64,000 bases of DNA from Morella rubra (GCA_003952965.2 CM025849.1:13866334-13930333); one strand, 5' to 3'. Shown: positions 45,876 through 58,199, numbered from the stretch's first letter. Numbers and translations: made by a program. The notes: a model not told the origin generated them from the letters alone.

Positions 45876-47039
45876 GTTTGGTCCCTTTTTTTCCTCTATG
45901 CAATATACATTTCTCCAATCCTATGACAGTCCCCTTGAACAGGTCGGCCACCCCCTTAATCTTACATGGCGTTTGGGAATAAAATTTTAGTAAAATTTTA
46001 GGAGTTGGTAAAAAGTAATGAGATAGAATAAAAAATTGATGAAAAAATAAAAAAAAATCGAAAAAATAAAAAGAGAGAAATAATTGTAATAATGACAAAA
46101 TTTTAGGAGATAAAATTTTGGTTTGTCAAATTCTATGTTAGTTAAATTTAGGCATTTTTAAAATAATATAGTAATATGATAAATCTAATGTTAAATATTA
46201 ATTGTTATAAAATACTGCTTTAATGTATATATGCTCAAAATTGTAGAACAAAATAAGTCCCTTTTTTTCTCATAGTAGAACAAGAATCTAAAATATCTAA
46301 CTTTTCATCCCAATTCCAAATGTCTTGATATGTGATATAGAGATTTAAGAGAAAAAAAATAAAATAAATCATGATAATTTTGTATGGTTGCTTTGATTGT
46401 GGCTTCTCAAAATAATAAGGGAGTAATTAGTTAAGATCTTGATTTTTTTTTCTTCAATTAAGGCTCACGTTACAGCTTTGATTCTCTATAAGACATATAA
46501 TAGTGGAAAAATTCAATCGGAGTTATTGACTTAAAAAAAAAAAACTATAATTGGTGTAGTTCTGCATAATTTGACTTTCAAAAAATGAAAAGAATGTCAA
46601 CATAGATAATGTGTCTTAATTTCCGTTAATTACATATACATTTTATATTATTGATTCTAAATATTTTTCATGTACTGCCCAAATTGTTGAGTTTATTATA
46701 ATTTTTATGGGACTTTGTTGGGTTGGGGGCCTTAGGCAACCGTCTAGGCTTCCTACCCCTTAAGCCGCCCCTAGCATGCAGCAACACAACTGCGAAATAG
46801 AAGCTAATAACTCCTATATATATATACTTGTATTCTGTGTTGTGTGAATTAAATTTTATCTTTTATTGAAAGTGTAATAAATTTTAGATTAAAATAAATT
46901 CAAAATATTCAATTAAAATTACCATTTTTTCACTTTGTCACAAACTCAAACTCTAGTAAAACCTAAAATTCAAACAAACATTCCTCAAAATTCAATCTTT
47001 CTCCATTTTCACACAATGCCCAAATTTTCTAAAATCTTT
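45876..47039. other. Spacer between the plastid gene and TNL-3
   Basis: AT-rich DNA, much of it duplicated: 45876-46735 matches 37372-38150, and 46600-47060 matches 53140-53360 plus 53868-54060. A MITE-like AT stretch with AAAATTTTAG words lies at about 45969-46130. No gene recognised. Confidence 0.6.
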
Positions 47040-50000
47040 TCAAAATTTTGGGATGCAAAGCCTCTTTCCTCCTCGATTTTCAATTTCTTCGCCTAAGAAA
47101 TCGACTGGGCGCATCCGTGGATGATATTCAACACTCTCTTCATTGTTGCGTACCCAATAGACTCCAAACTTTTTAAGGATCAATGCATTTGCGTAAGAAA
47201 CAAAGACGGAAATCCGTAAATCATCTTCGTCCTCCCGATCCCAGTATTTCTCACAAGGTTGTAGCTCCAATTACTCTAGCCATACACGATCTGAACCCCT
47301 CGTATCAAATACTCTTACTTTATCAACCCATTTGAAACCTTTACTCGTGATGTCGAGCTTAGCCGGGGGAGAGTTTTCATGGCGATGAAATGGTGGAATG
47401 ACAACACATACCACAATGCCTTTAATCTTAGCCGCATCCGTCATTTCCAATTGAATTTTATACTGACCGAAACTTAAACCCATAAATTGCAATGTGAGTG
47501 TTGATTTTGCAGCTGATGAAATCTTATTTTCCCATGTAGGGACAGCAGATGTACTTGCTGAACATTCTCCATTATACTCCAATTCATTCCCAATCTTTTT
47601 AACGTTCAGACAATCATCGATCAAAACACTCCATAGATTTGGCATCTGAAAAATGCTACTTGGGAGGCGGATAGAATTTTCGCACTAGTAAAGAGTTAAA
47701 CGTTCGAGTCCTGTGAGAAACCCAAAGGATGAAGGCAATTCATATGTGCCATTGGATTCTAAGTCAATGGAATCTAAAATTTTCATTTCACACCCGATTT
47801 CAGGAAAGTACTCGAGGCTTAAGCAACTACTGAGTCCAAGTAGCCATAAGGATGGCAACTCGAGGCGTCTGGGAAAAGAGGAAAGACTAGGGACATGTTC
47901 GTTTTCATCATTTTTTGTAGGGATTTGACTACATTTTCCAAACATCATAACATACAGTCTTTATACAACACTTTATTACAATTCCTTTCAACAACTTCTA
48001 CACGCATTTTTATACAACTTTAACACCACCTAAATATTCACAAAACCATCGAATCCTAAAAAAAACATGAAAACGAACATGCCCTAGAGCAGTCTAAAAC
48101 CGACAAAACTCGAAGCTTCTGAAGGAATCCAACAAAATGATGAACCTCAATCAAATTTATGCATCCATCAAGTCTCAAATGTGTCAGATCTTTGTTACTT
48201 GAAAGATCCGGGATTTTTTTCCCGAATTCACATCTGAATCCTTAATTTTCATAGGAAAAAATTAAAAAGACATTATACCTATTATATAGAACCGTGATTT
48301 TGTTCAAAATAGAATAAATAAAAGATAGGCATGCTGAGTTTAGTTCATATATGCTCACTCCGCCATTTTTATATAAATAGTAAGTATTTTCTAATAGCTA
48401 TGTTTCACTGATCCTAAAAATAACAAACTTATAAAAAAAAAATCAAGAAATTGATTTACCGTATTATCTTCCAATACACGCTGAATGTCTTGATAAAACC
48501 ACGATCTGCTGCGTTTACTAGGTTCGTTTGATTCTTGTCGAACAACTTCTCTACCCATATCTCGTAGCAAATCTTGCATTCTCAATGTCTTGGCTACAAC
48601 ACTTATGAGACACTTATTTATAAGTTTCTCGAAGAAGAAGAAGCCATGATTGTCCAATATTGTATAGATATAATCTACATCAGCTCCAATAAAGAAACAT
48701 GTAATGTCGAGAAAAATTTGCTTTGCTCTATCATAACTTCTTAGCATCTCTCGGATATCGTGATTAGGAATTTCTTTGTAGCTTTCCAATGCACTTTTCC
48801 ATTGTTGCATGTCACTCCCATATATATCTGAACCCAAGATTGTTGACACTAGTGGGAGACCCATGGCATCCACAATACATCTTTGCTGACTTCCACAAAA
48901 TCATCATCAGGTTTATCTCGAGGGAAGGCATGCTGACTGAAGAGCTCAAAAGCTTCATTGTGATCCAATTCCTTTGCCGTGTACTGCAATTCAACTCCAT
49001 GCTCCGCGAGTAAATGCTTATCTCTTGTTGTTACGATTATTTTACTTCCCAAACCAAACCAATCACATGCTCCGATTAGTTTTTCTAATTGTTTCGACTC
49101 GCCCACATCATCAAGAATCAATAGAACCTTGTTGGAGCAAAGTCTATTCTTTATCTCACTAGTTCCTTGATCCTCGTTACGAACTTTTAAAGTTGAATCC
49201 TCTAAAATCTCAGACAGAAGTGTCTCTTTGTAGATGAGCTATGCCATTCTATCTTTTAGAAATTGTTTGAATGTCTCCAAGAAAACAACTACCGTCGAAG
49301 TGATAAGCAACAACGTTGTAGACTGCTTTAGCAACTGTTGTCTTACCAATCCCACCGACTCCAAAGATCCCTACCATGTGTACCACATCGTGGCTTTGAA
49401 TACTCAAAAGTGAAATAATGTCCTGGTCACGTGACTCTATTCCAATTGGGCACTTGGCAACGTATAAGCATTTACGCCATACTGTTGATCTTGAAACCCG
49501 TTGAACGATTTCATGGATGAATTCAGATTCCTTCCTGGCAAAACAAATTAAGCATAACATTGATTTAATAAGATATTTAATGGCAATGGTAGGCTATGAG
49601 TAGAAATTATTAACAAAATACATGCGCCCCCTCTTAAGTAAATTCGAGAAGTGAACGGGCTAAAAGAGTTGTTATAGTTTTTTTTTCTCGTCTTGGTTGG
49701 GACTAATTTCTTCTGTTGTCCATTGAACTTCATAAAGAAATCAGCTTGTTGCTGCTATCTTTAAACCGTCAATTAAAAGGTGTTGATTTAAGCGTGATTT
49801 TCATGAAATCCAACTCGAAAAGAGTCGTACGTATCAATCTCTTTACCAATTCATGATACATAATTTCCTAAACTAGTGGTACAAAGAAACAAAAATCAAT
49901 TCTAATGGAGGAACAAGATGTTAGAAATACCTTTCTTTCTTCCAATGGAACCGGGACAAATTGGCTACTTTTGTTAGGGCTTCCCTCCACCTCCGCACCT

Positions 50001-50366
50001 TCATGATGTCATTTTTGAATCTCTTCTCGAGATCGGCCAATAGTTTTATAAAACTTTTTGTTTGCTTTCATACTTCTGATGGATCTACCTGGTAAAACAC
50101 CGGTAGAACCATCTGTTGCTTTGTTTCCATATACTTGAGAATCTTCATCAACTCCTCTAAGCACCATGTGGATGAGGCATAGTTTTTTGAGAGGCGAGGA
50201 TCGAAATCTTGGACTCTTTTTATGGCTTTGAGAAGGGAGGGTGAAATATCGTCTCCCTTTCTCAGCATATTGTCTATGTAGGTCTTGATTCGTCTTTGAC
50301 GCAAGAGTGTGATCCAGATAAGTCCATGGAGGGGTGAAAGAGGAAGTGGCTCTTTTGGACGTCCAT
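47040..50366 (-). pseudogene. TNL-3: TIR-NB-ARC-LRR resistance gene, multiply damaged
   Basis: Pieces on the minus strand: TIR exon 49931-50366, NB-ARC exon 48460-49534, part of the second LRR exon up to about 48217, and a C-terminal part to 47040. The TIR exon runs from a PPWTY-like start straight to LDHTL, so the first TIR motif (DVFLSFRGEDVR in TNL-1) is deleted; SSTWCLEELMKIL remains. The NB-ARC has a good P-loop (GIFGVGGIGKTTVAKAVYN), LILDDVGESKQLEKL and GLPLVSTILGSD, but MHD is MQD (RMQDLLRDMGREVV), and frame shifts split it. The first LRR exon is missing, with a junction near 48217. A Tourist-like MITE (47890-48083) interrupts LRR-2. The C-terminal C-JID part (VFVSYANALILKKFGVYW) is split by a stop at 47271. 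Confidence 0.88.
47890..48083. mobile_element. Tourist-like MITE inside a TNL-3 LRR exon
   Basis: 194 bp. The left end GGGACATGTTCGTTTTCAT and the right end, reverse-complemented GGCATGTTCGTTTTCAT, are near-perfect inverted repeats. A 3-bp CTA is present on both sides (47887-47889, 48084-48086), the target size of PIF/Harbinger elements. The paralogous exons at about 40831-40850 and 55980-56000 show the uninterrupted target (GAAAGGCTAGAGCAGTCT-type). Confidence 0.88.
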
Positions 50367-51392
50367 GACAGAATTCTTTGTGTGGTGAATGCGAGCTTGA
50401 TTACTACTTCTTAGAGATAATTAGATCAGGACGACTCTCCTTAAAGTTAAATATATGGAGAAGTCGATGTGGACTAATCGTACGATTTAGAGAGAAAGAA
50501 AGATGAGCAAGTAGTTGATCTTGGCAACTTCCTGGAAGAAGACAAGTAATTGGAATAAACTGGGAGTACACCTTTTTCCAAATCCAAAGTCTTGTGAGAA
50601 AGCAGGGAGCCGATATCAGTAGCCTTATTTTCTTTAGCTGGGTAATTGGGTAAAAAATACTCGTTAGTTGGAGGAGTGACTACAAAAGATGTTAGTTGAT
50701 TTGGTCCATTGGCGTGCTTTGTCTGATCATGATCAGCTGGGTCAAAAAGGCGAAGAAAATGTGGAACTTTTGACTCACAAAAAAAGAAACCAAGTTTAAA
50801 GTTCACGTGGGAAATACTTAACTAATTACTGGTGTACTTTCTTTTCAGGAGAAGAAACGCACTAGTTTACGTACGACTATAAGATGCAGAGTGGAGTCCA
50901 CTGGATATTATGTGGGTAACCTTAGGGAGATTAGTGAAAATCCCAATATTATTTCTATTGACTTATAATTTAAAATTTTAAAACGAAATTAACAAGATAC
51001 ATTAAATTTTTTAAAAAATGATTAAAAGTAACATTAAAAAAATAAAAAACAATAGAACAGTACTAGACAAAAGTAAAAAAGAAAAAATTAAAAAAAAAGG
51101 CAAAATTTAACAGTGACTCCATTTGGTTTTCTATAGAAGCAGGTGAAAACCAATTATTCTGTTTTACTGTTCAAATTGATACCTAAGATGTAACTGCGAA
51201 GTTGAATTAGAACATCCTCCTGCGGAGAATCGTGGCTACCACCATTTCCAAGTCTGTGGACCCGAGTTGGGTCTATACGACTTTCGGCCAGATTGTGTGA
51301 GGCCCGTGTCACCGCGTGGCCATTTGGGTTGGGGCTGCAGGGCATTATAAATTATTTTAATTGACCTTTCAGTCCTGTGTTAAATATAAAAA
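50367..51392. other. TNL-3 upstream region
   Basis: Carries promoter-type DNA related to the TNL-1 and TNL-4 upstream regions (the AACTTCCTGGAAGAAGAC word at about 50527) and a segment shared with 36020-36130. No independent gene seen. Confidence 0.5.
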
Positions 51393-51395
51393 GTA

Positions 51396-52707
51396 GGGGA
51401 TTGTTTGGAAATGGGTTGTAGTTGTGGTTTGGTTTTGGTTTTGGGTTCAACTTTTAAATTTCAAATTTTAAGATTTAAATATTGTTTAATTGTAAGGATT
51501 TGTTTGGTTGTTTAAGATTTAGAATGATTTATATGTTAATTAAATTAAATAATATTAATTTATAGTTATTATAATAAAAATTAAAAAAATGATTTTAAAA
51601 AATAAGAAAATATATAATTCAAAAAATAAGTAGAAAATGATTTCAAAATATCAAAAATTATAAAAATAGATAAAATATGAAACTAATAAAAAATATCCAT
51701 AAAAATTAAAATACCCAAGATAAAAATGTGCAAGTTTTATAAATAAATAAATTTTACATTACCTTAACATTACCTTATTTGTTTTGGAATTTTCGTAACA
51801 TGTTGTTAATTTTTCTTTTCCTTTTTTTACCAAGAATGTTAATATTTTCTTGCTTTATCCTTTTTTTTTTAGCATACATCTCTCTATTTTCTCTAAAAAT
51901 TGTCAATATATTATTTGCACAAAATGAAAAAGAAAAAAGAAAGAAAGAAAAGAAAAAAGATATATACAATTGTCCTTCTGGTTAAGTATCTCACCAAATA
52001 AAATCATTTATGTGGCATTTATGACGTCAACAATTCATTAATATTTCATAATTTCATTTGTAGAGTATATCGCCCAAAAGAAAGAATTAAAAACAAAAAA
52101 CAAGGAAATATGCTTTTATGGGTTGTTGACGAAAAGGCTAGAGATATTTTATCTAAGTCTAGAGATAAGATACAATTTTATCACAGTTATAATGATTTCA
52201 ATTACATAATATGACCTTATTATCATAAACACACTTATATGAATATGTAACTAGTGCAAATACCTAACGTGAGACCAAACAATGCCATAACTGTTTTTTT
52301 TTTTGTAATAATCAAATTTATAGTTTTTTTATTATATTTGTCAATTTTTATTTATTTTATAAATTTGACACGATTTTTATCTATCTTTTAATTTTTGTGG
52401 ATTTTTTTTATTAGTTTCATATTTTATCTATTTTTATAATTTTTTATATATATGAAATTATTTTCTACTTATTTTTTGAATTATATATATTTTCTGGTTT
52501 TTTAAAATCATTTTTTATTTTCTTATTTTTTGAATATCATAATAACTATAAATTAATATTATTTAATTGAATTAAAATATAAATCATTCCAAATCTTAAA
52601 TAATCAAACAAATCCTTACAACTAAACAATATTAAAATATTAAAATTTGAAAGTTTGAACCCAAAACAAAACCAAAACCACAACCACAACTCATTTCCAA
52701 ACAAGCC
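51396..52707. mobile_element. 1.3-kb element with long inverted repeats
   Basis: The left arm starts GGGGATTGTTTGGAAATG; the right arm, reverse-complemented, starts GGCTTGTTTGGAAATG. The arms stay similar for more than 300 bases each (for example ATTTGTTTGGTTGTTTAAGA against ATTTGTTTGATTATTTAAGA, and GATAAAATATGAAACTAATA in both). Flanks are GTA (51393-51395) and TTA (52708-52710), which fits a worn PIF/Harbinger target. The centre (about 51750-52300) is AT-rich with no coding match. Transcribed, it would fold into a very long hairpin. Confidence 0.78.
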
Positions 52708-52710
52708 TTA

Positions 52711-53355
52711 GAAATCCAATTGTGTTCAGAACTTTGTATTTCGAATAAAATGAAATCCACCATTATTTAGATAAAAAAAAAAAATATGATTGATACAACA
52801 TTGTAGGATTAGAGAAAGGCAGAGATAAAGTTAAGGATTGAACTAAATGGGGACGATTACACAAAAATAAATTCTGGGATTAAAATATAAAAAAATATAA
52901 GAAAATTATTAAAAAAAAATTTGCTAAAAGGAAGAAAAACTTGTTAAATAATTTTTGAGGGGCAGGGGGCCAGGTCTTAACTCCGTCCTGGAGAGAAGTA
53001 TAATACTGAGAGAAATTAAACTTTACCAGAGAATAAGGTTTCCATGATTGCCACGGGAGAAAAAATATAGACTTAGACACAAATGCTAAACTAACAAACT
53101 GCAGACGGGCCTATAAAAACCAAAAACAAACAAACTGCGGATAATGTGTCTTAATTTCCGTTAATTACATATACATTTTATATTATTGATTCTAAAATAT
53201 TTTCATTAGAATTTTTATAGGACCTTGTTGGGGAGGGGGCTTAGGCAACCGTCTAAGCTTCCTACCCCTCGCCGCCCCTAGCATGCAGCAACACGACTGC
53301 GAAATAGAAGCTAATAGCTACTTTGTACTTGTATTTTGTATTGTATGCTCAGAAT
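52711..53355. other. Duplicated spacer
   Basis: 52720-52800 resembles 36300-36370, 53010-53070 resembles 44085-44150, and 53140-53355 resembles 46600-46850. No gene seen. Confidence 0.55.
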
Positions 53356-53364
53356 TAAATTTTA

Positions 53365-53867
53365 GAGGTAAAGTCATAGTTAGCCTCATAAGTATGAGTA
53401 AAAATAAATCGGTACTCCTAATTATCAATTCGGCGATTTGAGACCCATAACTTTTGAAAATAATCAATTCTAGCCCCCACGTCTAAATTGGACGTTAAAT
53501 CAAACAAAAATCATGCAAAATGACCAAAATGCCCCCAAGATTAAATTACCAAAAAAATTCATTAAAAATAAAAAAATGAAATTTTTTTAAAAAGTAATAT
53601 TTTTTAAATAAAACTATTGAAACACTATTTCAATAAAATATTTATTTTTAATTTATTTCTTAAATTTTTATTATTTTTTAAAATTTAGTCTTGGAGGAGC
53701 ATTTTGGACATTTTGCATGATTTTTCGTCGGATTTAACGCTAATTTAGATCGAGGGGCTAGAATTGATGATTTTCAAAAGTTATAGGTCTCAAATCGCCG
53801 AATTGATAATTAAGGGTACCAATTTGATTTTTGCTCATATTTATGAGGCTAACTATGATTTTACCCC
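53365..53867. mobile_element. Mutator-type MITE with very long inverted repeats
   Basis: 503 bp. The left arm GAGGTAAAGTCATAGTTAGC and the right arm, reverse-complemented GGGGTAAAATCATAGTTAGC, match inward for about 200 bases (ATTATCAATTCGGCGATTTG is exact in both). A perfect 9-bp target duplication TAAATTTTA flanks it (53356-53364, 53868-53876). A paralogous empty site with one TAAATTTTA lies at about 46852. A 9-bp duplication with long TIRs points to a MULE-derived non-autonomous element. Confidence 0.9.
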
Positions 53868-54069
53868 TAAATTTTATCTTTTTTATAAACTCTTATAAAT
53901 TTTAGATTAAAAAAAATATAAAATATTTAATTAAATCACTTTTTTCACTTTCTCACTAACTCTAGTAAAAACTAAATTAATTCAACCAAACATACTGCAA
54001 ATTAAATTCAATCTCCCTTAATTTTCACACAATGCCCAAATTTTCTAAAATCTTATCAGAATTTTGTGA

Positions 54070-54262
54070 TACAAACGTGGTGTTCGGCTGTGAAAATTTT
54101 GGGGTGTTGGAAATTTTAGGTATTGGATCGGTGAAAAGTGAAAAGAGAGATGATTGAAATTAATTTTTTATATTTATTTGGAGTGAAAAGTAATAATTTG
54201 ATGAAAAGAGAGAAAATTTTAAAGAGTTATTTAATTAGGATAAAAATTTTGGGTACCGAAAA
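54070..54262. mobile_element. Probable small MITE upstream of the TNL-4 3' end
   Basis: Compared with about 47030-47060, the copy here has an extra stretch of about 190 bases that starts GTGTTCGGCTGTGAAAATTTT and ends AAAATTTTGGGTACCGAA, with weak inverted ends. It contains repeated GAAAAG words. Exact borders are uncertain. Confidence 0.5.
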
Positions 54263-54512
54263 CCTCAAAGTCTCTTACCTCCTCAATTTTCAATATATTC
54301 GCCATGGATATGGAGCGTCCGGCACATCCCTGGATAATATTCAACACTCCAGTGTTGCGTATCAAATAGGCTCCAAACTTTTTAAGGATCACAGGCTTCC
54401 CCTCTATGTAACTAAGTACGGAAATCCGTAAATCACTGGCTTCGCCTTCGTCATTCCAATTCTAATATCGTAGCTTTCATGTACTTTAGCCATACATGAT
54501 CTGAGCCCCCTT

Positions 54513-54866
54513 TGTTGGAAGTCCCACATTGCTAGAGAAACTAGTCAATGTGCTCCTTATAAGGTTGTGGTATCCTTCACTACTCAAGGCGTCTTTTGGA
54601 GTTGAGTTAGACCCACCTTTCACACATTGTGTAAATTCTAATATGATATCAGAGTAGGTTCCTAGTTTGTGGTCCACCGTTTCACCCGTTTCCACGTGTT
54701 GGCTTGGATGTATTCCCGCCACACGTGAGGGGGCGTGTTGGAAGTCCCACATTGCTAGAGAAACTAGTCAATGTGCTCCTTATAAGGTTGTGGTATCCTT
54801 CACTACTCAAGGCGTCTTTTGGAGTTGAGTTAGACCCACCTTTCATACATTGTGTAAATTCTAATA
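54513..54866. mobile_element. TRIM (terminal-repeat retrotransposon in miniature)
   Basis: A 354-bp LTR-type fossil: left LTR 54513-54643 (131 bp), primer-binding-site region complementary to initiator tRNA-Met from 54644 (ATATCAGAG core), a roughly 90-bp non-coding interior, a purine-rich tract just before 54736, and right LTR 54736-54866 (131 bp). The LTRs start TGTTGGAAGTCCCACATTG, the common plant TRIM start. A perfect 5-bp duplication CCCTT flanks it (54508-54512, 54867-54871). The LTRs are nearly identical, so insertion is recent. It has no coding capacity by design and depends on other elements. It lies in the C-terminal exon of TNL-4. Confidence 0.93.
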
Positions 54867-57019
54867 CCCTTCTTTATAAAATCGTCTTTCTCGATGAACC
54901 GACACTTTACCCTTGATGTCGAAGATAGACGTGTGAGAAAAGGTTGGAATGACAACACATAGCACAATGCCCTTGATCTTAGCCGCATCCGTCCTTTCCA
55001 TTTGTATTTTATATGAATTTGGGTTTTTATCCTCCTGATCATAGAGGCTGAAGCAGTCTGGAATCCTATTTCCTGGAAATGCGATGCCCCATGAATGGTC
55101 GTAGCAACTCTGTTAAGCGATTATATCATCAATTTTTCGAAATATTATCTATAAGTCAAGGTACACACTAATGCAAACATGAGAGCGAGAGAGAGAGAGA
55201 GAGAAGACCTGATAAGCATCTGGTTTGGCACATGATTCTCTATATTCAAATGCATTTTTTCGCATCCGGACAAGTCTATCCAGTTTAGCTTTTGACAGTC
55301 GCTTGTACTGAATTGAAATCTTTTTACTACTTCCGGAAAACTTTCCAATGACTTGCATCCTCCAGCATATACCTCTTTAATGTTTGGTAGAAGTTCTACA
55401 ATTTCTTGAAGATGCTCGCAAAATTGCAACTGAAGTCTCCTCAATCCATCCCATCTTTTGATGCTTGCATGAAGCCTAACTATATCAATTCCTGATAGAT
55501 TTAAATCCAAAAATCTGAAGGTGTAACTGAATTCCACCAACTGATCTGAACGAGATTTGCTACACTGAACAAACTTTAAATCCATGCACCGCAACGGGAG
55601 TGTTGATTTTGCAGTTAATGATATCTTATTTTCCCATGTAGGCACACCAGATGTACTTGCGGAACATTCTCCATTATACTCCTATGCATTTCCAATCTTT
55701 TTAAGGTTCCGACAACTAGTGTTCAAAATCCTCGCTGTATTTGGCATCTGAAAAATTGCTACTTGGGAGATGGATAAGATTTTCGCACTTGACTACTATT
55801 AAATTTTTGAGTCCTGTGAGAAGCCCAAAGGATGAAGGCAATTCATATGTGCCATTGCATTCTAACTCAATCAACCCTAAATTTTGCATTTCGCACCCGA
55901 TTTCAGGAAAGTACTCGAGGCTTAGGCAACCACTGAGTTCAAGTTCCGACAAGGATGGCAACTCGAGGCGTCTGGCAAAAGAGGAAAGATTAGAACAGTC
56001 TGAAAGCGACAAAAGTAGAAGCTTCTGAAGGAATCCAACAGAATGATGAACCTCAACCAAATTTATGCATCTATCAAGTCTCAAATGTGTCAGATTTTTG
56101 TTACTTGAAAGATCTGGGATTTCTTGCAGGAATTTACATTCCGCGAAATCCATAGATGTCAAGAGAAAAAAAAAAAGAAAAAAAAAGAGAGGAAGAATAG
56201 AAATTAAGAACTTAGCCTGAATTAAAGCATATATAGTTCAAAGCGGGAAATATTGGAAGTAAAATTTTACCTCAAAAGATCTCGCCTTAAATTCTTTGAT
56301 GAGGATGTGACGCATATTAAGTACAAGAAGTTCCTCTCCACGAAAATTAGACGGTAGATATTGCAAAGGACATTCCGGCCAATCAAGCACTCTTAACTTA
56401 TTTGATAGAAAATTTGGTACTTCAGAAAAGCATGCATTACGATTTATAATTAACAGTATGAGCATTGTCATCTTCATGAAGACTTCTGAACTTAAGTGTA
56501 TAAAGTCCGCTTCTGGCAACTCTAGTACTATGCCTTCCACTTTGTTTGTTCCCTAATAAGAAAATGAGGTAAGTATGACAAAATCAAATTTTGTGAAGTT
56601 TTTCATAGTTAAATGCTTGCTTGCTAGAATTATAATTTTTGATTGATGGGTAGTTATTGCACTCACCAAAAAGGAAACAAACTTTTTCTACGTCCGTCTA
56701 GCTTTATAGGTTTTTTTTCTTTCAAATATTTTCATGATGAGCAATTTGCATTGATTATTCGAAAATCCAAAGTAAATTCTTCTGTTGTCCATGAACTTCA
56801 TAAAGAAATCAGCGTGTTGCTGCTATCTTTAAACCGTCAATTAAAAGGTGTTGATTTAAGCGTGATCTTCATGAAATCCAACTCGAAAAGAGTCGTACGT
56901 ATCAGTCTCTTTACCAATTCATGATACATAATTTCCTAAACTAGTGGTACAAAGAAACAAAAATCAATTTTAATGGAGGAACAAGATGTTAGAAACACCT
57001 TTCTTTCTTTCAGTGGAAC

Positions 57020-57180
57020 TAGGGCTGTGCATTTTTTATCCGATCCGAGTCTGACCCGACCGGATTAGGTGGAGTCAGATCCGGAGTCGGAGTCGGAGTT
57101 GGATAATACAAGCAAAAAAAAACATATAATCGGGTCGAAGTCGGATACCCAGATATGAATCCGATTCTGTCCGACCCGAC
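57020..57180. promoter_or_regulatory. Left subterminal repeat region of the hAT element
   Basis: Repeated TCCGA, TCGGA, CCCGACC and GAGTCGGAGTCGGAGT words; a matching cluster (TTCCGAAC, CCCGAAAT, TCCGAATATACCGA, TTCGGA) lies at about 61680-61815. Likely transposase-binding sites by analogy with Ac/Ds and other hAT elements. Confidence 0.7.
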
Positions 57181-58199
57181 CAGAATAGGCGCAAACAATG
57201 AAACGCGCGTTTCACCTCCCCTTTAGTGAAACGCGTGTTTCACTGAAATCCCCTCCCCCCTTTGAACTTCACGAATTTCAGCTCCCCCCCATTTGAACTT
57301 CACGAAAATCACTCCCATTCTCCCCCTTCGCAAAAACAAAACCTAACCCTAAGCTGCCATTTGCCGTTGCCGCCGCCAGTCCCCCCCAAGCTGCCACTGC
57401 TCGCCGTCGCCTTGCGCCATACAGAGGCAGAGCTGCTCTGAATCCTTTGCACCGAAGCATCCTCTCTCTCTTTCTCTCTAAGAACCCTAAGCTGCCACCC
57501 ACGGTCTCTCTCTCTCTCACACTCTCATAAGTCATATGTTATCTTCCTGCAGAGTTTGCAAATTGCAAATTGCAAGTGCTTTGGCTTTGGCTTGCTTGTG
57601 AATCTGTGATTGTCGATTGGTAGATCGGGGGTTTGTGAAATACGACAACTCTAACTTGACACGTGCACTCAGTAATATCTTCTTTGACATCTTTTTCTCC
57701 TTTTGTGGATTATGAATTTATGATGCATCATGCAAGCATGTAAAAAAGCTGAAGTACCTCATGTTATGATGCCGTCTCGATTTGGTAATTATAATGCCTG
57801 GCTCAGAGAGAATTAGTATTGGTCAGTCAACAATCCCTAGTATTTGATCTTAAATTTTATTATATTTATTTAACCTATGCAATTACTTAAAGTAACAGTA
57901 TCATAGGACAATAAAAATGATCATTTCAGTTGTTTTAGTGCTCGTTTGTTTTGGTTGTTATTTCAGTTATTTTAATATTTTGATTTGTTGGAGATATGGA
58001 CTTGGTTTCTGCATTATCATCTAGAAAACTGTCATTTAAGTGATCAAGCTTCATCTCATAAGTTTTGTTGTATTTGCTTATAGTTGGACAGCAAATTAGA
58101 AATAATTTGGAGTGTTGGTTTTGCATTGCTGTTCAGGTCAGTGACTCAGATTCAATGTATATTTTAGTATTTTATAAAATATGAATGAAATTAATTATA

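Noticed and set aside
45619-46098. 159-codon minus-strand frame
   Set aside because: Antisense shadow of exons 3 and 4 of the plastid gene plus an AT-rich MITE-like stretch.
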